From Peltaster fructicola (lineage: Eukaryota > Ascomycota > Dothideomycetes), in contig CP051143.1 in assembly GCA_001592805.2 (NCBI GenBank), forward strand, positions 558,001-622,000: DNA of 64,000 nt, in the 5' to 3' direction. The notes below the pieces were generated by a model, which saw nothing but the letters and a program-made list of their open reading frames with translations, ran no database searches and had not been told where the DNA came from. Shown here in pieces: positions 1 to 9,337 of this stretch; the stretch's first letter is position 1; each line of letters begins with the position of its first letter. A program made the translations under genes and the position numbers.

Positions 1-248
1 CGCACGAGAGCGTGTGCGGACAGAGATACTTGTCACAGTGTGCTGCCAGGTATGAGTCCTTGGTAAATCCATTAGATCATCGTCAACTTACCATCCGCGT
101 ATCTTTGCTGATACCACGACGAATCTGAGCCAGCATTTTGAGGTTGCTGCTGCTGACCACCCTGCTGAAACATGTTCTCGAAGAAGAATTGAGCCTGAGC
201 TGGCAGTACTAGCAGCATGATGCTGGCTAGGAATGTGAAGAGCTGCAT
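1..248 (-). CDS. LCL2: Long chronological lifespan protein 2 (LCL2), 5' part, cut by window edge
   Basis: Two exons are visible, 248-92 and 42-1, separated by a 49-nt intron (43-91, GTAAGT donor, CAG acceptor). I start at the internal ATG at 248 because it gives a clean signal peptide ([20 protein letters not shown]); the in-frame ATG at 272 adds eight residues. After the signal come FFFENMF, a Gln-rich stretch and [20 protein letters not shown], the LCL2 family signature with its cysteines. LCL2 proteins are small secreted or ER proteins, linked in yeast to chronological lifespan and ER-associated degradation; that role is family knowledge. The C-terminal part lies outside the window. It is divergent from NOP10 with about 217 bp between the start codons. 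Confidence 0.9.
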
Positions 249-465
249 TCTGATTATTGTAGAGGCGGGCATATGCTGCAGTTGCAGTTATCGTGTACAG
301 GTGGCTTTGCTGGTCGCTTCTGCAATCACGTGACTGTATCGTTCATGCGCAAATCCAAAAAGTTTTGCGACGACATCTTCAGACTACAGGTCTTCGATAC
401 TACCACACCACGCACACACGACATCACCATTAAACGACCCATAATCGCCGCGATCAACCTCTAAA

Positions 466-704
466 ATGCATCTTATGTATACGATGTCGCCCGAGGGCAA
501 GCGCCTCTACACATTGAAGAAGGTTGTCGGCGCAGAGGTCACAAAGTCAGCACACCCTGCACGATTCTCACCAGACGACAAGTACTCACGGTAATGCTTT
601 ATACATGCTGTCAGTGCTGTACTGACCTGCGCCGTAGACATCGAGTTACGCTGAAGAAGCGATATGGCTTGCTGCTCACTCAGCAAATAGCTACTAAGGC
701 ATGA
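466..704 (+). CDS. NOP10: H/ACA snoRNP subunit Nop10
   Basis: Exons 466-590 and 638-704 are joined over a 47-nt intron (GTAATG...CGTAG), giving 63 residues. The N-terminus [20 protein letters not shown], then [20 protein letters not shown] and [13 protein letters not shown], follow Nop10 almost residue for residue. Nop10 is the small zinc-ribbon-derived subunit of the box H/ACA pseudouridine synthase with Cbf5, Nhp2 and Gar1, acting in the nucleolus on rRNA modification and processing. The intron interrupts the Arg codon in KYSR. The 64-codon gene is easy to miss because each exon is short. Length fits the family (about 58-65 residues). Confidence 0.95.
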
Positions 705-1059
705 TGCTGAGCACATGACCCTGTACAGGAGTCGAGGCTGATCTTGGTCGGTCTCGGACGCTCCTGTTTTGTACCACAGCATCAGCATGGAGTATGGCGT
801 ACGGCAGAGGAAGCTCAATATGCAGCTCAGCAGTTCGACGATGCCAATCATCGGTGGAGTATACTAGCATTTGCACTCCTTGAAATGGTATCTACATTGT
901 ATAACGAACAATCAACGCAAATTCGCAGCCATCGATCTCTTGAATCCTGCAGTTATTGACAGTAAACCTTCGACCTGCACAAACGACAGCTTCGTACCGA
1001 TGCAACCACATCTTCAACAGAAGGGTATCGTGCTGTTGGTCTAGCCAAACTGGACTCTC
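705..1059. other. Convergent intergenic region
   Basis: This stretch lies between the stop codons of NOP10 and the PMP3-like gene, so it holds both 3' ends. I see no further gene, repeat or RNA. Confidence 0.5.
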
Positions 1060-1611
1060 TTAGACCCTCTGAGTTGTACCGACAGTGCCATACCCAGGCT
1101 GTGAAACTGGCACGGTCTCCGTGTAGACACCTGGTCCCGCGCCGACACGACGTTGATCTCTTGCCTTGTAGTACTTGTATTCGAGGTAGAACGCGTGAAT
1201 GTGACCTGGGAAGTAACCGAGGATGGTGAGACAGATGTTGATGAGGAGGTCTGCGCCGCAGCCCTTGATGAGGAAGACTCCAACTGGAGGGACTGTCGTC
1301 TGTCAGTATTGGTCTGCTCTGAAGCTTGAAAAGTGCTTACGAAAGATCGTGATGATCACGAGAATGATGATGTTGATCATCTTGACCAGCTGTGGTTTGA
1401 TCTGCAAGCTGTGCTCTGTCAGTACAGATGTCGTAGGTTGCTGGGCAATATATACCTTGTTGTGGAGGAGGGTGTTTGATGTGAAGGATCAAATATTGGA
1501 ACAACGCGCTCAAACCAGGTTGATATCTGAAGCCTGGCACAGCCTTGAACGCTTACGAAAAGGTTTGATGATGTCAAGAGGCGCTGACCGTGCTTCTTCC
1601 TGAAGCTTCAT
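1060..1611 (-). CDS. PMP3: Pmp3/UPF0057-family membrane proteolipid
   Basis: The certain core is exons 1380-1341 and 1292-1060, joined over a 48-nt intron, reading MINIIILVIITIFLPPVGVF, then LIKGCGADLLINICLTILGY and FPGHIHAFYLEYKYYKARDQ. This is the two-transmembrane Pmp3 (UPF0057) pattern with its PP-x-GVFL and GCGADL(L/F)IN motifs. Pmp3 proteins sit in the plasma membrane and influence membrane potential and salt tolerance. A 30-residue hydrophilic tail ending near TVGTTQRV is longer than in yeast. An upstream exon (1611-1557, beginning MKLQEEARSAPLDIIKPF) joins in frame to an acceptor at 1415 across a 141-nt intron. That 5' exon is tentative; translation could instead begin at 1380. Confidence 0.85.
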
Positions 1612-2153
1612 AAAAGTTGGAAGTGTTGTTCACCTATGGATCGGCGTCACAGTCAGAGCTTCAGACCAGCGCTTATCAAGGGTTATCCATCCTTGCAGCA
1701 ATCTCGCTTCTTCACATCCTACGTAGTGAGCTGTCTCGATCGCACAAAACTGAGAGCAGGCTTTTCGTCTCCTTGTGCACCAGCAGTCTGGCTCATACAC
1801 CATCGCGAGGGCTGCATGGGCTCATGGGACACTCCTCAACACGGGAACAGCCATGCTAACGATGAGATGAGCTTATTTTTCTGGTTCTTGCAAGTAGGCT
1901 CGTACCCGAAAAGTCTGGTCGATGGGTGACGTCTGCAGCTGTGGCTGAGTGTGGCGTCCGGACCTAGGTCCTGTCGATCGCACAATAGTCGCCGTATAGA
2001 ATGCACCAATCATTGCCTTTGTCGTGTCGATTGCCTTGCAGAAGCTGCTACAACATCAACAGATCATTAAGCTGCCCGAACGCCCCCATCGCAGACCGTC
2101 AGCCGTTCTCGTCGGTCGACATTGCTGTCACTGTCACACAGCAGCTGAGTACC
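1612..2153. other. Divergent intergenic/promoter region
   Basis: This lies between the start of the PMP3-like gene (minus) and the EthD-like gene (plus) and must carry both promoters. Short open frames on either strand have no recognisable content. No repeat or RNA gene was seen. Confidence 0.4.
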
Positions 2154-2627
2154 ATGGTCCTCGAAGCAGGCTATCGTGATGCCTCAGGCCCTGGCTGGCG
2201 CAAGATTGTCAAAGCCACGATTCTCGTCAAGAAGAAGCCCGGCATGAGCGATGAGGCATTTGTCGAGCACTACAACCAGAAGCATGCCCAGATGGCAGCG
2301 CCAGTCCTCCTCAGGCACAACATCATCTCGTATAGCCTTGTATGAAACCCTTTCCTTTTGCAGACGAGGCTGAGTAACCAGACGTATTGCCTGCAACGAG
2401 ATCGGACGATCGTTGGTGACATGCTGCATGGGAAGGCCAATATGCTCGATTATGATGCCATCTGTACCTTTGCGTTCAAGGATTACAAGGACTTTGCGAG
2501 ATTCATGTATGATCCAGCGAGCAAGGCACTGACGCCTGACCACGACAATTTCATGATTGAGGACGAGATGAAGATGATGGTGGGGGATGAGTATATGGTC
2601 ATCGAGAATGGTGAGAAGATTGGTTGA
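2154..2627 (+). CDS. EthD-domain (dimeric alpha/beta barrel) protein
   Basis: Exons 2154-2339 and 2382-2627 are separated by a 42-nt intron with GTATGA donor and AACCAG acceptor, giving 143 residues. I chose the acceptor at 2381 rather than the closer CAG at 2363 because that intron would be only 24 nt and the chosen join restores ISYSL-TYCLQRD. The sequence carries KATILVKKKPGMSDEAFVEH, YNQKHAQMAAPVL and DYDAICTFAFKDYKDFARFM, the EthD fold pattern of small fungal ferredoxin-like barrels, often near polyketide or aromatic catabolism genes. No such genes are next to it here, so the substrate is unknown. The start has an in-frame upstream extension without homology and is set at the ATG before VLEAGYRD. 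Confidence 0.8.
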
Positions 2628-2654
2628 TCATTGTATCGTGATGATGAGCGCTGC

Positions 2655-3395
2655 TCACACGTAGCCTGAGAACTCGTCAGCCATAGCAGAATGCTGATCG
2701 TGCGTAACTTACCCTTCCTTCCACCAGTGAAGAACATACGGACGATGAAGACCTGTAAGCATGCCATGCCAACCATCAATCCGCTCTCCATCAAGCTGAA
2801 GTTGAATATCCTCTTCTCTGTGCTTCGAACTGTGCTGAAGTTTCGGTTCTCACGTGTGCGGAAGTACTTTTGTTGACGAGTGAGTGTCGAAACCTGCCCA
2901 GAAAGACGGACAATGGTCTCTTCTACTCCACTGAGTTGTTCTGGGCTCGCTCCTCCTTTCTGAGGTAGGTTTGCTCGAGGCTCGTCCTCAACCTGTATCC
3001 GTCAGTATGACCACCAACAACGCGCTCATCACAAGTACAGTGATCTCAAAGTCAACGATCTTCTCGGAGAAGGTCGACAGGTTGTTGTCGAAGCAGAAAC
3101 GGTACTCTCCAGCAGCATTTGCAGTGAAAACATAATCACCCTGCCTCTCCTTCTCGCCACTAAGAATCACGATCTCTTTCCCCGGTTCTGTCGGCGACGG
3201 GCCATGCACGATGTAGTCGATGTCGAAAGCTCCACCGCTTTGTACCGCGAAGTAGAATGCGATCTTGCTGCTAGGTTTGTCGACTTGTGTATAGAAGCAC
3301 TCCTTCTCGTTCGCGAGCAGCTTATATGTCAATGCGGTCGCTGAGGTCGTCGCTAGCAAGCCAAAAAGGCTCGCTGCGATTGCTGGTATGTACAT
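2655..3395 (-). CDS. p24-family (Erp/p24-gamma) COPII cargo receptor
   Basis: Three exons: 3395-3039, 2992-2713 and 2665-2655, with introns of 46 and 47 nt, giving 215 residues. A signal peptide (MYIPAIAASLFGLLATTSAT) is followed by a GOLD domain starting ALTYKLLANEKECFYTQVD and containing GEYRFCFDNNLSTFSEK, then a coiled-coil region (KYFRTRENRNFSTVRSTEK) and one transmembrane helix near LMVGMACLQVFIVRMFF. The last coding exon is only 11 nt; it converts the exon-2 end GGRKG into the expected short cytosolic tail GGRKGYV. p24 proteins cycle between ER and Golgi and select cargo such as GPI-anchored proteins. The paired pattern looks most like the Erp2/3/4 branch. A second p24 gene (EMP24) lies 7.5 kb away. 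Confidence 0.92.
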
Positions 3396-3752
3396 TGTGT
3401 ATGTGGTGCCTGCTGAAAGGTGTTGTGGTCAGTATTGGACATTTGGCAATAATAACCTCTCCAGACACGCGAGCGCCAGCCAGGTCCGCGGGGATGCCTG
3501 AGCCCTTCTTAGCAGTCACCCGACAAATAATAATGAAGCACAACTGCGACAACGATTGATTGACGATCTAAATCATTGACAGTGCTATGGCTGCATTGTT
3601 AGTCTGAGCCACTCTTGAGAGGATTCCGACAGAAGATATCCACCGCTTCTGCGATTGCTTCCATCCGACGATTACAACATCAAGATCCGACAACGACCTC
3701 GCACCCTACCAGCGGCTCCTTTCATTCTACGATTGCCCGCGTTGACGTCGCC
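3396..3752. other. Divergent intergenic/promoter region
   Basis: This separates the p24-gamma gene (minus) from the gene starting at 3753 (plus). No additional gene or repeat was seen. Confidence 0.4.
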
Positions 3753-4557
3753 ATGGCTGCAGTAGTGGCCGGTGTGTATCCCCAATAATCGACGACTCCA
3801 ATGGCTAATCTTCGTAGCCAAAGAAGTGGCAGCCAAGAGCACGAAGCTGCAAGTCCTAATAGATACACTCAACTACTGGAGCCGTCCTGCGCGGATCGAC
3901 CAACATGTACGAAAGGCGGTCGAACAAGGGCAACTCGACGATGTCATCACATGTATTCACCAACCCAAACGGTCCACCATCTCGATTGCTAGCCAAGGAG
4001 TGTTGAAACACACACTTCGGGGACTTCGCACATACCCTCAGAGGCAAAAGTGGAGCGAAACGTCTGTCAACAAGGCTCTAGAACGATCACGAACGATTGC
4101 TACGTTACTTCAAGCACAACAACAGGATCGCAAGTCGAAACCAATCAAGGCAGATACCGAAAGTCCAGAACTGCTCGGCACCTACCTGGAGCTGGCAGCT
4201 GTGAATGCATACAAGCATCAGGATGGAAAAGATGTTGATAGGAAGGTGGAATCGGCCGCAGCTCGTCTGCTGTCCGGGTTCGAGCGCGAAGGACATTGGA
4301 TGAAGGTTGAATGGCAAGCTCCTGAAGCTGGACAGGTGGACGTAGTGCTCGAACATGTACCAGCCTGGCATGGACTGTCGCTAGCGCAGAAGATTCTTGG
4401 CAAACAAATGCCACAACCGGAGCTTGCTCGTAATGTCATCGCGACTTATGATACCGGACTGCGGCAGGTGATTGACCAAGTCAAGGCGAAGCAACCCAAG
4501 GAGGGTTCGTATGGATTCGAAGCCGTCAGAGCATATGACGATTGCATTCGTGACTGA
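3753..4557 (+). CDS. Unrecognised 252-residue soluble protein
   Basis: A 19-nt first exon (3753-3771, MAAVVA) is joined across a 46-nt intron (GTGTGT...CGTAG) to 3818-4557. The join gives MAAVVAAKEVAAKSTKLQVL and keeps the frame open for 252 codons, which supports the tiny first exon. There is no signal peptide or membrane segment. The protein looks helical and basic, with a Gln/Lys-rich middle (LLQAQQQDRKSKPIKADTE) and a C-terminal segment PEAGQVDVVLEHVPAWHGLS. I do not recognise a family. Codon use is like the neighbours. It converges on the ankyrin gene downstream. Its role is unknown; the open frame and good splice sites make it a likely real gene. Confidence 0.7.
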
Positions 4558-5080
4558 GAGGATTCGTCACTGGACAGACACACTGTCTGGGCAAGATGAG
4601 ATGAGAAGCGACCAGCTGAGACTGCTTTGCTGCTACAATTCACAACAGATGCGACGCAATGATCTTGCAAGGCTTTATGTCTCGAGAGACAGAAGAGCGG
4701 AACGCAGTGGATAGCATTGGCACGCAATGTCTTCTCCTTGCCAATGAGCACCTCAACCGAACAGCTCTTAACTGGCGTCACAACCATCTATCAGCCTCCA
4801 AGCCACATGGCGAATGACATTGCTGATTGCCTCGCTCGATGCTGGAAGACTTGTACAATTTGTTATACTGTGAGGGCAGAGATGCTTAGTACTCGGGACT
4901 ACACAAGATAGCATGTACAGTATGTCGATCAGACGACAATAGCCGCAAGTCCTTGAATCACTGATGAGAGATGGTCAACCCGCACCTTGCAGGTCTCTTT
5001 GCTACACTGCAGTAGGCGGCGAGCTTTCCAGACCGAATGGAGTGAAGTCTTTGAGAGCCGTAATGAGCCCTGTGCCGATA
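4558..5080. other. Convergent intergenic region
   Basis: About 520 bp lie between two convergent stop codons. It contains only short unremarkable open frames, and I see no gene, RNA or repeat. Confidence 0.4.
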
Positions 5081-5545
5081 TCATGGGTGTACGATAGTCT
5101 CGCCATCGCTTGACACACCGAACAGCTGCAGTACCTCGTTTCGCTTGAACATGATAGCTGTATCGACAGCAGTAGGATGCCCAGCATCGACTCTAGCACC
5201 TCGAGCATGCAAGACCTTCACAACTTCGTCATAGCCTTTGAACACAGCACCAGCGATAGGGCTTTGTCCTCGTTCATTCAGCACCTCTGTATCTGCTCCC
5301 TTGTCGAGCAGCACCTTCACAGTATCGACGTTTCCGTAGTAGCTTGCCAGCATGAGCAGCGTGTCGCCTTTGTGGTTCGTCAGGTTGACAGGAATGCCAG
5401 CCGACAGGTACTGAGACAGCTCATCGGTTTTGCCTTCTCGTGCGAAGTCGAATAGCTTCGTGGCCAGTGCCAATGCTTCTGGAGGCAAAGACGCTGCAGT
5501 AGGTCTTGCGCTATCTGCCGCGCCTGTGTTGGGAGGAGTGCTCAT
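5081..5545 (-). CDS. Small ankyrin-repeat protein
   Basis: Single exon, 154 residues from the ATG at 5545 (MSTPPNTGAADSARPTAASL). At least three ankyrin units are visible: GKTDELSQYLSAGIPVNLTN, then HKGDTLLMLASYYGNVDTVK and NERGQSPIAGAVFKGYDEVV, with the usual xGxTxLxxAxxxGxxxxVxxLL pattern. Four repeats and no other domain is a common layout in fungal ankyrin proteins, which act as protein-binding scaffolds. The binding partner is unknown. An in-frame ATG lies 60 bases further upstream, but the residues it adds (MEIERIVLVLTIRTHPTQDR) look non-coding. The C-terminus GVSSDGETIVHP is intact. Confidence 0.85.
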   Translation of the reverse strand: MSTPPNTGAADSARPTAASLPPEALALATKLFDFAREGKTDELSQYLSAGIPVNLTNHKGDTLLMLASYYGNVDTVKVLLDKGADTEVLNERGQSPIAGAVFKGYDEVVKVLHARGARVDAGHPTAVDTAIMFKRNEVLQLFGVSSDGETIVHP

Positions 5546-6224
5546 TCTGTCTTGTGTAGGGTGCGTCCGTATGGTAAGCACTAGGACGATTCTTTCTATT
5601 TCCAATATCGTTGTACTTGCGGATCGCCGTCAGAATGACCGCTGTTTCAATGGAGTCGCTGGCGGTCTCTTCATCACAAGTCATACAACTCGCCGCGCGA
5701 TTGAGCGCTGGTTCAAAGGAAAATGTGTTCAGCTAGTTGAGCACAGTGTGTAGTGAAGGCAAGTATTTCAGTCCCTTCGAGCGAATCGTTGAATGGGTTG
5801 AGCAAACACCTTTGATAGCATGACTGGTGCTCGAATGGCAACAGATGACAAGTTATCCCAACCTCGCACCAAACTATGGCCTGGGTCTACCTTCAAATGA
5901 ATCACCATACAGCAGTCCCTGGTGATGTACCTTGACAAGATGTATATACCTGACTTACAGATCTGCAAAATCGAGCGTAAGAAGATCAAATGACTGAAGC
6001 CGTTCAGGCGAGCCGTCAGTCCGTATCCTTGAGACCATCGTACGGTATCTTCTGTATGCTTGATCTGCACATGAGCAGAGCCGTGTTGAAGTTTTGATGC
6101 ATAGGACGCCGTTAAACGAAATAGCAAGCCGGTTTCTTCATGTCGACTCCTTGACCTAGCACCTGTGTGCTCGGTCTGCCCATCAACAGTACTTGGCGAA
6201 GCGGCGGTACTTCGTTACTACTCC
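5546..6224. other. Intergenic region upstream of the ankyrin gene
   Basis: About 680 bp contain the ankyrin gene promoter. A minus-strand open frame at 5768-6127 has no recognisable composition and I do not count it as a gene. Confidence 0.35.
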
Positions 6225-6671
6225 CTATGACCTTTCCATGAGAGCTATGTTTCGCTGAACTGCTTCCTTATCTTCAATGGCTTCCATGGACCTTGCTTTC
6301 TGCTTTTTCACGGTCATATCCCGGCGCTCTCTTCGTGTAAGCTCGTCAGTGAGATCAGCTACGAGACTGTCTCGAGAACCCAGGTCAGTATCGAATATGC
6401 GATCGTCACCAGGGTTATGTATGGTGACTTCATCCACCATTTCGCCTAGAGTGATGGTATTGTCAACCCATTCATACCAACGCCCGCTGCGCCAATTTCT
6501 GCCTGGCATGCCCACAGCCCAGCGTGGTCTTAGACACAGATGCGTAGAGGAGGCAGGTATGGCTGGCAAGGCAGCATCTTTTCTCAGGTGGACTGTGTGG
6601 CCATCAGCAAGATCTTGAACATTTGAGCTCTGGTCGTCCAATGGGCCAGCGGTTCGAGTCAGGCATGGGTT
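6225..6671 (-). CDS. Possible hypothetical protein, 5' end unresolved
   Basis: An open frame reads on the minus strand from about 6671 to a stop at 6225. It lacks an ATG at its upstream end, so the start must lie in another exon or further in. The C-terminal half looks protein-like: WYEWVDNTITLGEMVDEVTI, then IFDTDLGSRDSLVADLTDEL and a charged helical tail RRERRDMTVKKQKARSMEAI. I recognise no family. A good acceptor-like TTGGTTGCAG lies near the upstream end. It could be a real spliced gene or a chance open frame. Confidence 0.3.
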   Translation of the reverse strand, partial: NPCLTRTAGPLDDQSSNVQDLADGHTVHLRKDAALPAIPASSTHLCLRPRWAVGMPGRNWRSGRWYEWVDNTITLGEMVDEVTIHNPGDDRIFDTDLGSRDSLVADLTDELTRRERRDMTVKKQKARSMEAIEDKEAVQRNIALMERS

Positions 6672-6686
6672 GCAGGCGCTGCAACC
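6668..6686. repeat. Short perfect inverted repeat
   Basis: GGTTGCAG-GCG-CTGCAACC forms an 8-bp perfect stem with a 3-nt loop. Function is unknown; it lies beside the uncertain 5' end of the open frame at 6225-6671. Confidence 0.5.
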
Positions 6687-7139
6687 AAGAAGGTCAAGAG
6701 TGACGATGCCGTTACTGTGTCCTTATGTAAGTCATCTAGGCTCTCCAGCACATCTATCAATATCTTCTCTAGCAGCTCGTATGTTGACAGTGCTTTCTCT
6801 GTGCTTTGCGCCGTCACTGAGCCGTTAGTCTGACGAATATATCATGGAGTGGGGACGAGCGAACACATCGTGACTAAGTGAAAGGACGTAATGGACGTGA
6901 TAACAAAGCGCATTCAGGAGCAAACTTATGTATAGTCCATGCTGCTGGACATGCGAACGGAACGAAGGTCGAGGTAGTGAAGTTGAAAGCACGTGAGAAA
7001 AGAAAGGAATAGTAGCAGCAGCTCCCAAATACAGCAACCGGTATCCGCAGCGGTGTACTTACCCAAGTGATGGAGATCGTCCTCCGAATGAGTCAAGCAG
7101 TCAGGATGAAATCCATGATGCAGCCATGGAGATATGGAA

Positions 7140-7835
7140 AGCTGTCCTCGCTTGAGTCATGGGAAATCGAGCTAATGTCTTGTTGTGAAAACCGCCGCAG
7201 CCGTAGAGCTTGCTGAAGACTGCCCTGATTGAGTTCCTAGAGTACACCTGTACTGAGCTGGCAGGTCTCCACAAGTTCCTGCTGCAGTCGTGTAGCCCTG
7301 TGCTGACGTATCCCTACTTGAGCGATGAGTAAAGTCTTCTGCGGACGTGTATTGCGTTGTGAGAGCACCGCTGCGTCCATAGAGGTCTTCGATGGCGTCC
7401 TTGCTCGAGCCATTGGGACAACATTTAGCAATCGGTGTGAGATCTTGGATGCACCCACAAACATCTGCCAAGCTGTCGTTGCCTGTATCTCAGGGACCAC
7501 CACCAAGTGACTCGGCTCAGATCATGACCTTCGTCTTGCAGCGAGATGGTTCGTTGACGCCCTGCTTGCTCGAGCAGTCGGTGACCCCTATGGCTGCGAT
7601 GCCGAACTGTCATGGTATTCTCGATGTGCCGTCTTAATCCTCAATGCGCCAACCTTGCTCGAGCAGTGATGATCGTCCTGGAGCAGTTGAGGCAGTACCT
7701 TCGAAGCGGTCGTGGACCCCTGTCACGACGAGTGGCTCGGACGCAGAGCATACCCGCCGATTGAGTTGACAGATGAACAGTGATTCTCAGTACGAGAGCG
7801 GAGTCCTTGGAAGCTGTTCTTGCTTGAGCAACGAG
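7140..7835. repeat. Degenerate ~254-bp periodic repeat with palindromic core
   Basis: A core resembling TTGCTCGAGCA (TGCTCGAGCA is a perfect 10-bp palindrome) recurs at about 7149, 7315, 7402, 7567, 7656 and 7821. The copies at 7567 and 7656 are exact; 7402 and 7821 differ by one base, and 7149 and 7315 are weaker. Spacing alternates near 165 and 88 bp, so every second copy is about 253-254 bp apart, as for three units of a decayed tandem repeat with two cores each. Flanks share weak similarity. Two units read plausibly in one plus-strand frame (FDGVLARAIG, VDALLARAVG), but the frame is not kept across units. It may be a decayed coding repeat or a regulatory array. Confidence 0.4.
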
Positions 7836-8550
7836 CAACCACCATGGAGAAACACCATCGTGTGCTGAGTACGACGCAGCGTAAGTTCAGCTACGTCGGG
7901 ATTACTTTTCTCCGAAGGCGCCCAACGCTGTATCGTGGACCTGCTGTGTAGATGCTTTTGAGCATTGTAGCGTCCTGAGCGACACAGGTAGCCGCGATTT
8001 TAGGATGCTCGCTCTTTCAGTCATCTGCCTAGTAAGCTGTCTGACATGGCAGATAGAAGCGCTGCGATCAACATCGTGAGAGTTAGAAAGGTAGACTAGT
8101 CACCAGCTTGTTCGAAGAAGCATGACTTATTGTACTTGCGGGTGATGCATAGCTGCAGCATATGATCCTTGACGACAACGAAGTTACCCGGCTGCTGTGT
8201 TTCGTGTGATTCGTCGTATTGCCAGCAAAATGCCACCTTTCCATTTGAAGGGTAGATCTGCATGCACGGTGTCGGTTCCATGATCTAGAGACGTGCTCAT
8301 TGGTGCGGTCGTGTCCGCCGCTAATGTTGGGACGAAAAGTGCTACAGCTCGAAAGCGTTTAACAGGGGATTCCTGACCTTTTGTTCGAACTACGGTACGC
8401 GGAGACAGGGCCGCCAGCTGCCCGTCTGCAGGGGCGTTGGTGATATGTTTCTCGCCTGGAAACCCCAAAGTCGCAGCAAACGCCGCTTGGTTGTTCCGAG
8501 GACTGAGGTGGGTCAAAAGACATCCAAGGATCCTGAAAGCCCCGAAAAGC
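7836..8550. other. Gene-poor stretch before the tRNA
   Basis: No convincing gene is seen. Two overlapping minus-strand open frames (8096-8281 and 8184-8552) have somewhat protein-like composition but no family and no clear splice link between them. Confidence 0.35.
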
Positions 8551-8555
8551 AAAAA
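8551..8555 (-). terminator. RNA polymerase III terminator (T5)
   Basis: A run of five T on the minus strand starts three bases after the 3' end of the initiator tRNA, the usual pol III stop signal. Confidence 0.7.
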
Positions 8556-8557
8556 TG

Positions 8558-8629
8558 TAGCTGAGAATGGTTTCGATCCATTGCCCTCCGGGTTATGAGC
8601 CCGGCGCGCTTCCGCTGCGCCACTCAGCT
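8558..8629 (-). tRNA. Initiator tRNA-Met (CAT), intronless
   Basis: The 72-nt minus-strand sequence folds into a complete cloverleaf. The acceptor stem AGCTGAG/CTCAGCT has discriminator A, the D stem is GCGC/GCGC, the anticodon stem CCGGG/CCCGG has loop CTCATAA (anticodon CAT), and the T stem is AATGG/CCATT. The A1:U72 pair, the three G:C pairs at the base of the anticodon stem and the T-loop sequence ATCGAAA (in place of TTCG) are hallmarks of the eukaryotic initiator rather than elongator tRNA. There is no intron and CCA is not encoded. It reads toward the repeat region. Confidence 0.97.
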
Positions 8630-9337
8630 GTAAATTGTGATGTGGAAAAGTTCAAAAGATTTATGACGCGCATCCTCTCTGTGGTCCAAGTTCTTCGTCC
8701 AATTTGACGATCAACATCAGATTTGGCGCTTCGCACATACCCAGATGATGTTTCTGGAGGTATGACAGGACCGTAGAATAGACTCAGCTTCGAGATGTGA
8801 CATCGGGAGGTATAGAAGGTCATGGTGCGGTGTCTATCGAGTCGCCTTGGAAGCGTTCCTCGAACGGTCTTGCTTCAAGAGATGGATGATGCTTCGTACC
8901 AGCTCAGATAATGGGAAGATGGAACGAATGTGATTGCAGAATAATTTCTACTGTGGAAAGGTGCCTGTTGGGTGCGGAAGATCATCGTATTGCGTTACAT
9001 CTGCTCTCGGGTTGCTTTTGACCGGAATTGCTGCAGACGAGGTTCAGTTCCTTGCAAACAATTCAGCGGCCGAAGGGTCAGCTAAAACAGTACCAGAAAG
9101 TGTGTTTTAGTAGTTTGTGACATAGGATGTGCGAATGGAGTGAGGTTGAAGGTTTGCTCTGCACGACAGATGTTGTCACGAGCGAACGCGTTCTTAGCGT
9201 GCCTTCCTACAGTGGCGACAGCTGCCTGTGTCGCGTTCATCGAACCACAGACCATACAGTAGTGGCAACTTCGTACACAATCGCATCAGACGATTCTTGA
9301 CATCATACACCAAGACACTTGAACGACAGTGTTGAAT
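8630..9337. other. Divergent intergenic region between tRNA and RAD51
   Basis: About 700 bp with no gene recognised. It must include the RAD51 promoter. Confidence 0.4.

Noticed and set aside
2340-2363. 24-nt intron in the EthD gene
   Set aside because: Too short for splicing; the acceptor at 2381 gives a normal 42-nt intron and restores the conserved SYSL-TYCLQRD.
6650-6690. GGTTCGAGTC, resembling a tRNA T-loop
   Set aside because: No matching T stem, acceptor stem or anticodon arm can be drawn around it.
7325-7672. Plus-strand readings in the repeat region (MSKVFCGRVLRCESTAASIE and VDALLARAVGDPYGC)
   Set aside because: Stops interrupt the frame, repeat spacing is not a multiple of three, and no splice sites rescue a gene; described as a repeat instead.
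8096-8552. Two overlapping minus-strand frames beside the tRNA, one reading MEPTPCMQIYPSNGKVAFCW
   Set aside because: Composition is somewhat protein-like, but there is no family match that I know, no clear splice pair joining them and no supporting context.
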